From an uncultured Chloroflexota bacterium (GTDB taxonomy: Bacteria; Chloroflexota; Anaerolineae; Caldilineales; Caldilineaceae), in assembly GCA_903858085.1 (NCBI GenBank), contig CAIOHJ010000045.1, positions 26,674 through 90,673 of the forward strand: a stretch of DNA of 64,000 bases, written 5' to 3'. The notes under the pieces were generated by a model. That model did not search any database. It was not told where the DNA came from and was given only the letters and a program-made list of their open reading frames with translations. The first letter of the stretch is position 1, and every line of letters begins with the position of its first letter. Shown here one piece after another: positions 52,753 to 63,198 of the stretch. The position numbers were made by a program, and so were the translations under genes.

Positions 52753-54516
52753 CCTGGCAAAGATCTCGCGATAGGCGTTCGACTGTGCGAGCAGCTCGGT
52801 ATGTGTGCCCTGGGCAACGACCCGTCCCTTGCGCAGCACGACGATCCGGTCTGCCCAGCGGATTTGGGAGAGGCGGTGGGTGATCAGGAGGGTCGTGCGT
52901 CCCTGGCTGGCCTGTTCGATGGCCCGCTGGATCTGGTCCTCGGTGGCACTGTCGATGGCGCTGGTCGAATCGTCCAAGATCAGGATGGCCGGGTTGGTCA
53001 GGAAGGCCCGGGCCAGGGCAATGCGCTGGCGCTGTCCTCCAGAAAGGGTCATGCCCCGCTCCCCCACCAGGGTCCCATAGCCTTCTGGAAAGCTCACGAT
53101 GAAGTCGTGAGCCTGAGCAGCCCGGGCCGCAGCCTCGATCTCCGCCTGGCTGGCCTCGGGTTTGCCGAAGGCAATGTTCTCGGCGATCGTGCGGCTGAAC
53201 AGAAAGATGTCCTGTTCGATGATGGAGATCTGGCGCCGCAGCGCCTCCAGCTTCCAGTCTCGCACATCGACGCCGTCGATCAAGATGCGCCCGCGTTCGA
53301 CGTCGTAGATGCGGTTGATCAGCTTGGCAACCGTGCTTTTGCCGGAGCCAGTCTGTCCGACCAGCGCCAATGTTTTGCCGGCTTCCAGATGGAAGGAGAC
53401 GGCTTCCAGGGCGTTGGGGGTGTGGGTGGCTGGATCGCCGCTGTAGTTGAAGGTCACCTCCTCAAAGGTGATCGTCCCGCGCAGGGGGCCTGGGTAGCCT
53501 GCCGGGTTCTGGTCGACGTGGGTCCGCGCGCGCACCAGTTCGAGGATACGACGGGCGCTTGACAGCCCCGAGGCAACCTGTGAATAGGCAAAGAGCGAGG
53601 TGAAGACTGGAAAATCGAAGAGCGAGATCAGCCCGATGTAGGCTGCGACTGCGCCGACGGTGATCGTTCCTTGTTGGTAGAGGTAGATCGCCTGGCCGTA
53701 GGCGGTGCCGGTCGCCAAGGCCAGCAGCAGCAACGGCAGATAGCGGGCTTCGACGCGCGCCTGCACCACCAGTGCATCGCGGACGCGAGCGGCATTTTGT
53801 TTGAACTGTGCGACTTCGTGCTCCTCCTGAGCGCCCCCTTTGACCGTTTCAATCCCCTCGATCGCCTCGGTAAGCCGGGCGTTCATTGCGCCGAACGACT
53901 GCCGGACAGCAGCTGTGACCGGCTGCAGGGTGTGCAGGTAGTGCCACATGGCCAACAAATAGCCGATCGCGAAGAGCACCGGTACGATGACCAGGGTCGG
54001 ATGGTAGCGAGGTGCAACCAGGATCGGCATGGCCAGAAAGATGGCCGACCCAATCACCAGGTTCAAGCCGGGGGCGAGCATCAGCGCCAACTCGCGCACG
54101 TCGTTGGTCGAACGGGCCATGACGTCGCCGGTGGGGTTCATGTCGTGGAAGCCCATGCTTTTGCCCAGCAGCTCGCCGTAGAGCTCGCGGCGCGTATCCC
54201 GTTCCAGCCGTTGTCCGAGGACTTCGCTGCCAAAGTTGCGTGTCAGCTGCAGCCCGGAACGGGCTGACTGGCTCACCAGCAGCAGGAGGCAGGCGACCGC
54301 CAGCTGCTTGAGGTCGGGATTGCCCCCGCTCAGGGCATCGAAGGCAACTCCGGTGAAGATGGGCAGTGCAGCTGCCAGGGCAGCGTTGCCGATCGCCCCT
54401 GCCACGATCAGCGCGATGAGCGGCCAGTTGCGCGCCACGTGGGTGGCAATCCAGCGGGCTGGCCCGCGGCGATCGGATCGCCACGGCTGTACGACGGTAA
54501 ATTCGTTGCCTGTCAT
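52747..54516 (-). CDS. ABC exporter half-transporter (fused TMD-NBD, MsbA-like)
   Basis: 589 residues. Six hydrophobic helices (about 25-310) are followed by an NBD with Walker A GQTGSGKST, Q-loop IIEQDIFLFSRTIAENI, signature LSGGQRQRIALARA, Walker B ILILDDSTSAID and H-loop LLITHRLSQ. The Walker B carboxylate next to D is Asp instead of Glu (LDDS), a known variant that can slow hydrolysis. It exports lipids, drugs or peptides. It starts by a 4-bp overlap (ATGA) with the stop of the DUF2723 gene. Confidence 0.9.
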   Translation of the reverse strand: MTGNEFTVVQPWRSDRRGPARWIATHVARNWPLIALIVAGAIGNAALAAALPIFTGVAFDALSGGNPDLKQLAVACLLLLVSQSARSGLQLTRNFGSEVLGQRLERDTRRELYGELLGKSMGFHDMNPTGDVMARSTNDVRELALMLAPGLNLVIGSAIFLAMPILVAPRYHPTLVIVPVLFAIGYLLAMWHYLHTLQPVTAAVRQSFGAMNARLTEAIEGIETVKGGAQEEHEVAQFKQNAARVRDALVVQARVEARYLPLLLLALATGTAYGQAIYLYQQGTITVGAVAAYIGLISLFDFPVFTSLFAYSQVASGLSSARRILELVRARTHVDQNPAGYPGPLRGTITFEEVTFNYSGDPATHTPNALEAVSFHLEAGKTLALVGQTGSGKSTVAKLINRIYDVERGRILIDGVDVRDWKLEALRRQISIIEQDIFLFSRTIAENIAFGKPEASQAEIEAAARAAQAHDFIVSFPEGYGTLVGERGMTLSGGQRQRIALARAFLTNPAILILDDSTSAIDSATEDQIQRAIEQASQGRTTLLITHRLSQIRWADRIVVLRKGRVVAQGTHTELLAQSNAYREIFARL

Positions 54517-56423
54517 GGCTGCATTCCCCCTTCCAGGGTGAGTTCGAGCGGCGGCGCCAGCAGGGTAGCCTCTGCTCCTGTGTACATGCCTACCAGTATC
54601 TGCGCCGGTTCAACGCTGTCGGGCAGCGAAAGGAGATGGCGGTCGACCAGCGTCTCGCCCGGTTTCCACAGCGACGTGGGATAATAGACGCCCCCTGCTG
54701 CATGGTCTGACTGCCCTTTTTTGGCACCGCTTGCGTCGAAGATCTGCACGGTGGTGGTGTAGTTTTGGGCAAGCGTTGCCAGCACGCTCCAGTAGAGAGC
54801 AACTTCGACTGCCTGACCCTGCTTTGTCCAGGTGTAGCCTTGCAGCAGCAGCGGTCCGTAGGGGCGGTTCAGCGCCTGTGCAGGCGGGGCCTGTGCAGCT
54901 GGGCCGGTCACTTCGACCAGCGGGGGCGTGCGGGGGGAGAGGGTGAAGCGGGCCTCAAGCCCTGCCATCGGTTTGATCAGGTAGACTGGCTGGCTGCCTC
55001 CTTCTTCCAGCGCACGCTGCAGCGTGACGCCGATGTCGCTCAAACGGGGGTGGATCAGCGGAAAAAGGCCAGTGAGATCGCGTCGGCGTCCTTCGGCCTG
55101 CTGCAAATAGAAGAGTGGGACGAGTTCGTTGCGGTCGTTGCTGACCAGAATGGCGTCCTTGGGGGGCTGGGCAGCCAGGATGGCCTCCCACTGCTGGCGG
55201 GTGGCGGCGCTGTCGCGTTGGAGCTGGTCGAGCAGCGGTGTGTAGGTCAGCCACAGCTGGGCGGGCAGCGCCAGCAGGATGAACAACAGGCCAGGTGCCC
55301 ATGCCGGACGCCGTTCCGTGCGGTCGGCGGGTTGAAAGCCGTTGCCGATGCCGGCCCCGGCAAAGGCGATCCAGAGGGCGACAATCAGATAGAGGGGGAT
55401 GTAGTAGACGAAGATGTCTCCGATGGCGTAGAAGAGGTTGAACAGCTGTTGGAGCAGGAAGTAGCTGCCGGTCAACGCCAACAAGGGCCAGGCGCGCAGC
55501 CGGATCAGCGTGTACAGGCCAGCTGCAGCGAGCACGAGCCCGGGCCACTCGAAGTGGCGCAGCCAGAGCAGGGCGGCTGTTGGCAGGAGGGCCAGTGCGG
55601 TGTGGACGTCGTGAAAACCGGCCGAAATCGACTGCCCGCTGACAAATGCCCAGAAGGCAGCTGGCGTATTGGGGGCGAGATCCAGCACGCTGTCGCCCAG
55701 CCGCTGGTGGTACCAGGGGGAGGCATCTGGCCCGCTGCGCAGCGGGATGTAGAGGTAGAGCAGCAGCGGAGCCAGCCCGGCGGGGAGCCCCCAAAGCCAG
55801 CCGCGACGCCACCAGCCCGGGTGGGCAGCCGCCAGATAGAGCAGCAGCGCGGGCAGCAACAGCAGGGTGGTGGCATGGTGAGCCAGCCCCAGCCCCAGCC
55901 CGCAGGCCAGCCAGGCGAAACGTCGGGCCCAGCCAGCCCCGCTGGCGGAGTCCGGAAGTTGCTGTAGCGTCCAGAGCAGGCCAACCACCAGCAGGGCGTG
56001 CAGGGTGTAGACCTCGGCCTGCAGCGCCTGGCTGCGCAGGGTCGGGTTGGCCACAAACCAGGCCACGCCCAGCCCTGCCGCCAGTCGGCGCACCGCCGGT
56101 GTGCCGGGCAGCCAGCCGACCAAGAGCACAAAGAACAGACCAGCCGTCCCCCCAGCCAGCAGCGCGCTCAACAGGTTGAGCGCCGCCGCCGGGCTCCCCC
56201 CCACCCCTGCCCACAGATGCTGCCAGAGCCCGCCCAGCAACAGATAGAGCGGATAGCCGGTGGCGTGGGCCAGCCCAAATTTCCAGGCAGCCACTTGAAA
56301 CTCGCCAGCATCTCCTGGCAGCAGGTCGAGTGGCACCCCGCGCACCAACAGCCCGCCGACGACGGCGCCTACAAGCAGAGCCAACTTTCTGTCCAGCGGT
56401 GTTATGGGGTAGGATTTGACCAT
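54513..56423 (-). CDS. DUF2723 multi-pass membrane protein
   Basis: 636 residues. About ten hydrophobic helices in the first 400 residues follow a glycosyltransferase-C-like plan; PGDAGEFQVAAWKFGLAHATGYPLYLLLG near the start is the DUF2723 signature (D-GE-----G--H--GYP). A soluble C-terminal domain follows (about 400-636). These proteins resemble protein O-mannosyltransferase relatives, with the acidic residue in the first loop as a candidate catalytic site. The ATG at 56423 begins the family-like N-terminus. It is coupled to the ABC exporter gene and divergent from a dolichol-phosphate-mannose-synthase-like gene, which could supply a lipid-linked sugar. Confidence 0.85.
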   Translation of the reverse strand: MVKSYPITPLDRKLALLVGAVVGGLLVRGVPLDLLPGDAGEFQVAAWKFGLAHATGYPLYLLLGGLWQHLWAGVGGSPAAALNLLSALLAGGTAGLFFVLLVGWLPGTPAVRRLAAGLGVAWFVANPTLRSQALQAEVYTLHALLVVGLLWTLQQLPDSASGAGWARRFAWLACGLGLGLAHHATTLLLLPALLLYLAAAHPGWWRRGWLWGLPAGLAPLLLYLYIPLRSGPDASPWYHQRLGDSVLDLAPNTPAAFWAFVSGQSISAGFHDVHTALALLPTAALLWLRHFEWPGLVLAAAGLYTLIRLRAWPLLALTGSYFLLQQLFNLFYAIGDIFVYYIPLYLIVALWIAFAGAGIGNGFQPADRTERRPAWAPGLLFILLALPAQLWLTYTPLLDQLQRDSAATRQQWEAILAAQPPKDAILVSNDRNELVPLFYLQQAEGRRRDLTGLFPLIHPRLSDIGVTLQRALEEGGSQPVYLIKPMAGLEARFTLSPRTPPLVEVTGPAAQAPPAQALNRPYGPLLLQGYTWTKQGQAVEVALYWSVLATLAQNYTTTVQIFDASGAKKGQSDHAAGGVYYPTSLWKPGETLVDRHLLSLPDSVEPAQILVGMYTGAEATLLAPPLELTLEGGMQP

Positions 56424-56453
56424 GGCTGCTGTTTGACCGACAAGGATTGAAGT

Positions 56454-57251
<798 letters not shown>

Positions 57252-60032
57252 TCATGGGCCTGTGACTGTGACCCTGGCGACCGCCGCCGCCAGGGTGCGC
57301 CGGTCGCGGTTCAGGCTGACGCGTAAAAAAGCGTCCTCGTCATCGATCACTTGAGCGGCTGTACCTGGCGCGGTGCCCGCCACGCCAGCGACGGCAAAGT
57401 ATTGCCCCCGCACCTGGCTCTGGGGCAGATCGGCGCCGATGTGTTGCATGGCCTGGAGTGCGGCTTCGCTCAGGAAGGCGGTGGCATCGCCGGAGGTCAC
57501 CGCCAGCACCACGGACCCGGCCTCGATCTGGCGGATATAGGTGACCAGCTGGTCGCTTTCGGTCGCCGAGGCAGCGGTGTCGAAGCCTGCTTTGTCGAGC
57601 AGACGCCCACTGCGGGGGTCGAGCACGGTCAGGTTGACCCCACGCCGACCCGCCGAGCCGTCGCTCTGTTCGCCCTGCTCGTCGAACAGGGCGATGAACC
57701 CACCGTCGGCAAAGGCCTTGAGATCGACGTCGACCGGCAGCGAGACCCCTGTGTTTCCGATCGTGCGGTCGCCGGCCAGCACGGTGCGCGGGGCCGCCGT
57801 ATAGGCCCACCCCAGTTCCAGCCGGTTCAGCCCGTCGACCAGCAGCTTTCCTGGCAGCTCCCAGACCACTTCCTGCCAGCCCTCTGCCAGCTGCTGGGCG
57901 GCCAGCGGCTGGCCGTTGACGGTCAGCCGAGCCTGTTGGGCGGGGCTGCCAGGGTAGGTGAAGGGGTGGGCGCGCACCCGCACCGTGTAGGTGGCTGCTG
58001 CGTCGACCTGGCGCAGCGGCACAAAGAGCCGGCTGCGTGGCTCAGTCGCCCAGCTGGCTGGCTCGCCGTAGGGGCTGTCGACCTCGGCCTCGTCCCACCC
58101 TTCTCCCCGATAGGGAAAGGATCCAGCTGTACCCAGAGCCAGTTCAAAATGGTCGCTTCCGGCAGGCTGGAGTACACGCCACGCCTCGACGCCGTCCTGG
58201 GCCCAGAAAGGGGCTGCTTCCAGCGGCAGGGTCTCCTGCACGAACGACCAGGTTTCTGCCCAGGTCTCCGTGTAAGGGGGGCGGTCTGGGATCGGTGGAA
58301 AGCGCAGCACATAGCGGGTGTTGTACAGATAGAGCAGGTCGGCCGCCTGGGCTGCGGCTGCGGCGCGCGTTGCAGGGTCCAGCGGGCGGCCAAATTCGAT
58401 CTCGGTGAGCGCCTGAAAATAGGGGATTCGTGCAAAATAGTCCATTTTGAAGGCTGGTGCCCGGCTGATGTTGCCGCCCAGCATCGGCTTGCCATGTGCA
58501 GTCTGGTAGTATTGCAGCAGCGTTTTTTCGGGGCCCAGGACACCGAAGCTGTTGCGCCAGCCCAGTGGCAGCTGCAGCAGGCTGAACTCGCCGGGTTCGG
58601 CGGCGATCTGGGCATAGATCGCCGGCACGCGTGCGTCTGAAAGGGGCAGCGGCCAGGCCAGATGTTCGAAGATCAGCGCAGCGGCCAGCAGACTGGCCAG
58701 CGCCGGACGCTGCCAGCCGGCGCGGCGGGGGAGCTGGTCGAGCAGCCAGCAGAGGGCATAGCCGACCAACAGCGCCAGCCCTAGCATCAGCAGCACGCTG
58801 TTGCGGTTGGGGGCACGGTTGGCCTGGACAATCGGGAGGAAGTGGAGCAGCGCAAACGGGAGCGGGAAGGTCGTTTCCAGCCCGTCGAGGTCGAACCGGT
58901 AGCGTCCGTTGATCTGCAGCAGCGGGCCCAGGGTCAACACGCCGAAGACCAGGCTGGTCCATACCCAGAGCCTGACGGTACGCCAAAAGAGGACGCTGCC
59001 GAGCAGCGCCAGCGCCAGCGTCACCCACCCCAAAAAGACGGTGTTGATGTCGCGCAGGCCGACCAGCGCTGGGTTGACCGCCCGCTGCTGGACCAGGCGC
59101 ATCTCCTGCACCACATCGCCGCCCCAGAGCGGATGAAAGACTGTGGCTGTGAACCAGCCCAACAGATCGGTGCTCAGGGCGAGGGCATCCCCCCAGCCGG
59201 AGAGGGCATAGTCGGCGCTGGACAAAGCATGCACGATCGGCAGCAGGGCTGGGGCCCAGACCAGGAAGGCGACCAGCCCCAGCCAGAGCAGGCTCTCCAG
59301 GGCAGCCCGCCAGCTTGCGAGCAGGCGGCGGAACTGGACGGCCAACACCAGCAGGGTGAAGATGGCCAGAAAGAGCGCGCTGATCATCTCCGCCAGCCCG
59401 GTGAGGGCAAAAAAGAGCCCCCCCAGCACTGCCCAGAGCCGCCGCCGTCTGGCTTCCAGCTCGGGATCCAGAGAACGCAGCAGCGCCAGTGTGTAAAAGG
59501 GGATCCACTGGGTCGTCACCATGTCGTAGTGGCCCAGGGCGGTGTAGACTGCCCGATTGGAGGCAAAGGCATAGAGCAACCCGGCCCCCAGCGCCCCCCA
59601 GAAGATCGAGGGCGCGCGCTGGGGGCCAGCTTTGGCCAGCAGCCAGCTCGCCAGCAGCCAGGTGCCGTAGCCGCTGAGCACCGTGCTGGCCAGCAGGGTG
59701 ACATTGCTGGCCAGGGGGAGAGAGGTTGCCAGCGCCAGCGGCAGCGCTGCCAGCACGTGGTAGAAATTGTAGGTGTAGAGCACCAGGTCGATGCCCAGCG
59801 GGTACCAGATCAGCTCGCTGTGCAGCGGAGAGCGCAGATGGTCGATCAGCGCGTGTTTGAAATGCCAGATATTCCAGACAAAGGTCGCCTCGTCGAACGC
59901 CCACTGTGGCACGCCCGGCACATGGGTGGAGAGCTGGGCGGGCAAGGGCCAACTTAGCAGCAGGCTCAAGGCTGTCAAAAGCCCGACCACCAGCAGGTGA
60001 CGGCGGGCTGCTGTCCGCAGAAAAGGCTCCAT
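57252..60032 (-). CDS. Large multi-pass membrane protein, glycosyltransferase-like (GT-C/YfhO-like)
   Basis: 926 residues. About twelve hydrophobic helices fill the first 550 residues; the first loop has WAFDEATFVWNIWHFKHALIDH with acidic residues where GT-C enzymes keep their catalytic Asp, followed by a HSELIWYPLG segment. The C-terminal 350 residues are soluble, beta-rich and include a jelly-roll-like stretch (YTVRVRAHPFTYPGSPAQQARLTVNGQPL). The plan recalls YfhO and other lipid-linked sugar transferases, but I cannot name the family with certainty. Its ATG follows the methyltransferase gene stop by 6 bp. It is convergent with the GT2 gene, with no gap. Confidence 0.75.
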   Translation of the reverse strand: MEPFLRTAARRHLLVVGLLTALSLLLSWPLPAQLSTHVPGVPQWAFDEATFVWNIWHFKHALIDHLRSPLHSELIWYPLGIDLVLYTYNFYHVLAALPLALATSLPLASNVTLLASTVLSGYGTWLLASWLLAKAGPQRAPSIFWGALGAGLLYAFASNRAVYTALGHYDMVTTQWIPFYTLALLRSLDPELEARRRRLWAVLGGLFFALTGLAEMISALFLAIFTLLVLAVQFRRLLASWRAALESLLWLGLVAFLVWAPALLPIVHALSSADYALSGWGDALALSTDLLGWFTATVFHPLWGGDVVQEMRLVQQRAVNPALVGLRDINTVFLGWVTLALALLGSVLFWRTVRLWVWTSLVFGVLTLGPLLQINGRYRFDLDGLETTFPLPFALLHFLPIVQANRAPNRNSVLLMLGLALLVGYALCWLLDQLPRRAGWQRPALASLLAAALIFEHLAWPLPLSDARVPAIYAQIAAEPGEFSLLQLPLGWRNSFGVLGPEKTLLQYYQTAHGKPMLGGNISRAPAFKMDYFARIPYFQALTEIEFGRPLDPATRAAAAAQAADLLYLYNTRYVLRFPPIPDRPPYTETWAETWSFVQETLPLEAAPFWAQDGVEAWRVLQPAGSDHFELALGTAGSFPYRGEGWDEAEVDSPYGEPASWATEPRSRLFVPLRQVDAAATYTVRVRAHPFTYPGSPAQQARLTVNGQPLAAQQLAEGWQEVVWELPGKLLVDGLNRLELGWAYTAAPRTVLAGDRTIGNTGVSLPVDVDLKAFADGGFIALFDEQGEQSDGSAGRRGVNLTVLDPRSGRLLDKAGFDTAASATESDQLVTYIRQIEAGSVVLAVTSGDATAFLSEAALQAMQHIGADLPQSQVRGQYFAVAGVAGTAPGTAAQVIDDEDAFLRVSLNRDRRTLAAAVARVTVTGP
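57271..57296 (+). terminator. Hairpin inside the 3' end of the large membrane-protein gene, possible terminator of the GT2 gene
   Basis: ACCCTGGCG (57271-57279) and CGCCAGGGT (57288-57296) form a perfect 9-bp stem with an 8-nt loop, 20 bp after the GT2 stop. The two convergent genes abut, so a terminator for the GT2 transcript must lie within coding sequence. Confidence 0.4.
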
Positions 60033-60038
60033 GTCCCC

Positions 60039-60797
60039 CTACTTGCGCGCGATGCAGAGGATGCTGACCCCGAAGGGGAAGGGAATCCGGGCCAGGATCT
60101 CGGCTTCGAGCCAGTAGATCCCGTGCAGGAGTGTGTTGACAGGTTCGGGAATCGGTTCCATATCGACCTGATAGACGTCGGCGTCCGGGTGGAGGTGGGG
60201 GCTCTTGAGCCCTGGGTTGTAGGGGCGCAGAAAGCGGAGGGCCGCCACCGCCGGGAAGAGGAAAAAATTGTTGTAGCTGATGCGGCTTACCCGCAGTCCG
60301 CTGAGGCCCAGTTTCTGCCGCAGCTCGGCGGCCGTATAGCGGCGCTGGTGGGCGTTGATTTCGTCGTTGTAGCTCCAGAGCCACGGATAGGCAGGGACGG
60401 TGACCAGCAGCAGACCGCCAGGTTTGAGCACCCGCGCGCATTCGGCGAAGACCCCCAGCTCGTCGGGGATGTGTTCGACCGTGTCCAGCAGCGTCACCAG
60501 GTCGAAGCGGTCGTTTTGGAAGGGGAGCGCGTCGCCTGAACCCTGCACCGTGATGACGCCGCGCTGTTGGGCGACCGGGATCGGCCGCGCGTTGTATTCG
60601 AGGTTGATGACAGCGCCGTAGTGGGCCAGGTGGTGGGCCATGTTGCCGGCGCCGCCGCCGACATCCAGGACAGTGCGTCTGGCCAGGTTGCTGGGGAGGC
60701 CCAGCTCGGCATCCAGGTACTTCTGGATCGCACGGGTACGCCCGGCAAACCAGGCGTGCCTGTCTTCTTCCAAAACGGTCAATACGGGCGTAGCCAT
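60039..60797 (-). CDS. Class I SAM-dependent methyltransferase
   Basis: 252 residues. Motif I is VLDVGGGAGNMAHHL, followed by INLEYN (strand 2 acid), the DALPFQNDRFDLVTLLDTVEHI post-motif and the GGLLLVTVPAYPWLWSYND segment. This is the pattern of Methyltransf_11/UbiE-like enzymes, often found with glycan and lipid genes; the large membrane glycosyltransferase-like gene follows directly. The substrate is unknown. The ATG has GAGGAA upstream. Confidence 0.88.
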   Translation of the reverse strand: MATPVLTVLEEDRHAWFAGRTRAIQKYLDAELGLPSNLARRTVLDVGGGAGNMAHHLAHYGAVINLEYNARPIPVAQQRGVITVQGSGDALPFQNDRFDLVTLLDTVEHIPDELGVFAECARVLKPGGLLLVTVPAYPWLWSYNDEINAHQRRYTAAELRQKLGLSGLRVSRISYNNFFLFPAVAALRFLRPYNPGLKSPHLHPDADVYQVDMEPIPEPVNTLLHGIYWLEAEILARIPFPFGVSILCIARK

Positions 60798-60807
60798 GAA
60801 AAATTCC

Positions 60808-62406
60808 TCACAGATGCGGTTTTGGGTCGACCCGGCAGGTCACCAGCTGTTCGCCCCCGGCAATATCGACGATGCGCACGCCGACGGTCGTTGGCAGGCT
60901 GGGTGCGGGCAGCTGATAGCGGCCAGCGACCGCTGTTCGCTTGTTGAGCGGCGCATCGACGACCACAGCACGCAGCAACTGTCCATCGTAGGCCGGGTCG
61001 ATGGCGATGCTGTCGACCCACGCCAGCCAACTGCCCTCTCTCCCGGCGTCTTGCAGTGCGGGGGTCTGTACCTCCTGCACTCTGATTTCTAGTATAGACT
61101 GTGGCGGATCGATCTGGGTAATTGTGAGCCGGGTGGCTGGCAGGTTGTGGGAGAGAGGGGGAGGGGTCGTTGTGGTGGAGAGTTCGAAGCCAGCCTGTGC
61201 GCCAGCTGGCAGAGACTGGCGGGTCAGCTGTTCGTTTTGTATGGAGTGCAGGCGGCGGGCTGCTGTCTGCACAGCCCCATAGTTGGCGTCGCAGGCCAGC
61301 CAGCGGCGTCCCAGTTTTTGTGCGACCGCCGGTGTGGTGCCCGACCCACAGAAGGGATCCAGGATCCAGTCACCCTCTCGGCTGCCGGCAGCCAGGATCC
61401 GCTGCAGCAGCAGTTCGGTCTTCTGGGTTGGGTAGCCGAGATCCTCGCCCGGCGTCGTGCCCAGGCCGGGGACATCTTCCCACAGATTGTCCAGGGCGCG
61501 TTCGACCTGGTAGCGACCGTCGCCCAGATCGGCAAGGTAGTATTTGACGCCCAGGTTGCCGCCGTTGGAGGCGAAGACCTGGCGTTGTGACTCGTCTACG
61601 ACGGGGGTACCGCCGTAGGGGGCATAGAGTCGGCCTTCGGCGTGCAGCCGTTTGAGGCTTTCGAAGGAATAGCTGCCCGGGTCTGAGGTGCGGAAAAAAC
61701 CGCCTGCATCGCGCAAAAACAGGCTGGAGGCTTCGGCTTCGTTCAGCACGACCTGTCGTCGGAGCGGCTGCCAGCAGGTCGGGGCGGTGCGGTTGCGGGC
61801 ATAGACCAGGATCGTCTGGGCGCTGTGGGGGAAATAGAAGGCATGGGTCTTGGCCCCGCGTGCGATCTGGCTGCGCCAGGTGATCGTGTTGAGATAGTTT
61901 TCTGGGCCGAAGATCTCGTCGAGCAGGCAACGCAGGTGGTGGGCGTGGCGGTGGTCGCAGTGGAGCCAGAGGCTGCCGTTGTCGGCCAGCAGGCTGCGCA
62001 GCAGCGGCAGCCGTTCGTAGAGAAACTGCAGGTAGGCCCCTTCTTCGGGCCAGCTGTCTGTGTATTGGGGCTGGCGCAGCACCACAGGGTCCTGCCCCCG
62101 CTGGCGGGGCTGGCGCAGCCGCACTTTGCGTGTCCAGACGAGCTTGCTGTTGTAGGGGGGGTCAGCGTAGATCAGCCGGACTTTGCCCCCCCACCCGCGG
62201 TCGAGCAAGGAGGCGGCGACGGTCAGATTGTCGCCGTGGTAGAGGGCGTTGGGGGGAGCGGCTGCCGGCTGGCAGGTTGTGCAGAAGCGCTCTGGTTCGA
62301 AGCTCTCCAATCGTTGCAGTGGGGCAGGCGCCACCTGGGGAGAAGGCTGTTTGCCCGGCCAGGAGAGCACGACAGTCGGCTTTTGGGGAAAAGGAGTCGG
62401 TTTCAT
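60808..62406 (-). CDS. Solitary beta-class DNA methyltransferase (type III Mod-like, N6-adenine or N4-cytosine)
   Basis: 532 residues. Catalytic motif IV DPPYN (82-86) precedes the SAM-binding motif I LDPFCGSGTT near residue 365, the beta-class order, with LWLHCDHRHAHHLRCLLDEIFG, NTITW and a target-recognition stretch in between. The QKTELLLQRI segment is typical of type III Mod proteins. A C-terminal part of about 130 residues, beta-rich, has no counterpart that I recognise. No res helicase or restriction nuclease lies nearby. The ATG overlaps the trmB stop (ATGA). Confidence 0.85.
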   Translation of the reverse strand: MKPTPFPQKPTVVLSWPGKQPSPQVAPAPLQRLESFEPERFCTTCQPAAAPPNALYHGDNLTVAASLLDRGWGGKVRLIYADPPYNSKLVWTRKVRLRQPRQRGQDPVVLRQPQYTDSWPEEGAYLQFLYERLPLLRSLLADNGSLWLHCDHRHAHHLRCLLDEIFGPENYLNTITWRSQIARGAKTHAFYFPHSAQTILVYARNRTAPTCWQPLRRQVVLNEAEASSLFLRDAGGFFRTSDPGSYSFESLKRLHAEGRLYAPYGGTPVVDESQRQVFASNGGNLGVKYYLADLGDGRYQVERALDNLWEDVPGLGTTPGEDLGYPTQKTELLLQRILAAGSREGDWILDPFCGSGTTPAVAQKLGRRWLACDANYGAVQTAARRLHSIQNEQLTRQSLPAGAQAGFELSTTTTPPPLSHNLPATRLTITQIDPPQSILEIRVQEVQTPALQDAGREGSWLAWVDSIAIDPAYDGQLLRAVVVDAPLNKRTAVAGRYQLPAPSLPTTVGVRIVDIAGGEQLVTCRVDPKPHL

Positions 62407-63194
62407 CTGCGCGTGAAAGAATAGGTCCAGACGGGCTTGCCATGTCGTTGGCACCACTGCTCACGATGGGTCGGTGCGGCTGTGCCGATCTGCTCGGCTG
62501 CGGCCGGGTTGTGGGGGGAAAAGGCTGGATGCTGTTCGACCAGGTAGCGTACCAGTTCGCCGTACGCCTGCACATCGCTTTTGAAATGGAGCAGCCCACC
62601 GGCTTGCAGGCAAGTGGCCAGCAGATCGACGAACGGTGGGGAAAAGAGGCGCCTGACTTTGTGTTCATTTTTCCACCAGGGGTCGGGGAAGAGGACATGA
62701 AAGATGGCCACCCGGCCTGCGGCTACGACCCGCGGCAAGCTGAAGCGGGCGTCGTCGTCGCTGACCCAGAGGGGTGCAAGGGGAAGCGTCTCAGCGGCCG
62801 ACAGCCGTTCGATGCGATCCAGCATCAGGCGGGTGGCTTTGGTCTTGGTCTCGTAGCCGACCAGGAGCCGTTCTGGGTGTCGGCGGGCGCGGTCCAGCAA
62901 AAAATCGCCCCGTCCGAAGCCAATTTCAACCTCGAGTGGGCGGGCAGAATCCAGGAAGGCTTGCAATGTGGCGCCGTTGCGGGTGTCGGCCAGAGCCAGC
63001 GTGCGGAAAAAGGGGAGATCTATCCCCCAGCCAGGGAGCAGGTGTGAGCCGGGGCGGCGCAGCGGATCGCCTCCGATCAGCCCGCGGCCAGCCTTCCAGT
63101 CGGCGTAGGCCTGGGCCCGTTCGGCTGCGGTCAGCGCTTCCCAGCTAAAATCCATGCGTCCTTGGGAGAACGCAGCAGGGGCGTAGGGGAGCAT
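62403..63194 (-). CDS. trmB: tRNA (guanine-N7-)-methyltransferase
   Basis: 263 residues. TrmB makes m7G46 in the tRNA variable loop. The SAM motif VEIGFGRGDFLL, YETK, and the hallmark FPDPWWKNEHKVRRLF with HFKSDVQAYGE are all present. About 70 extra N-terminal residues precede the core, longer than in E. coli TrmB. The ATG at 63194 lies 4 nt from the stop of the small gene before it; a GTG at 63209 is equally possible because neither has a clear ribosome site. It leads the run trmB, DNA methyltransferase, SAM methyltransferase, membrane protein. Confidence 0.93.
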   Translation of the reverse strand: MLPYAPAAFSQGRMDFSWEALTAAERAQAYADWKAGRGLIGGDPLRRPGSHLLPGWGIDLPFFRTLALADTRNGATLQAFLDSARPLEVEIGFGRGDFLLDRARRHPERLLVGYETKTKATRLMLDRIERLSAAETLPLAPLWVSDDDARFSLPRVVAAGRVAIFHVLFPDPWWKNEHKVRRLFSPPFVDLLATCLQAGGLLHFKSDVQAYGELVRYLVEQHPAFSPHNPAAAEQIGTAAPTHREQWCQRHGKPVWTYSFTRR

Positions 63195-63198
63195 CGAT

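Noticed and set aside
58144..60441. 765-codon minus-strand open frame
   Set aside because: It overlaps the 926-residue membrane-protein gene in another frame and is Pro/Arg/Gly-rich without hydrophobic helices or motifs.
60808..63194. A restriction-modification or other defence system around the DNA methyltransferase
   Set aside because: No nuclease, helicase or Res-type gene is present on either side; the neighbours are trmB, a small-molecule methyltransferase and membrane proteins.
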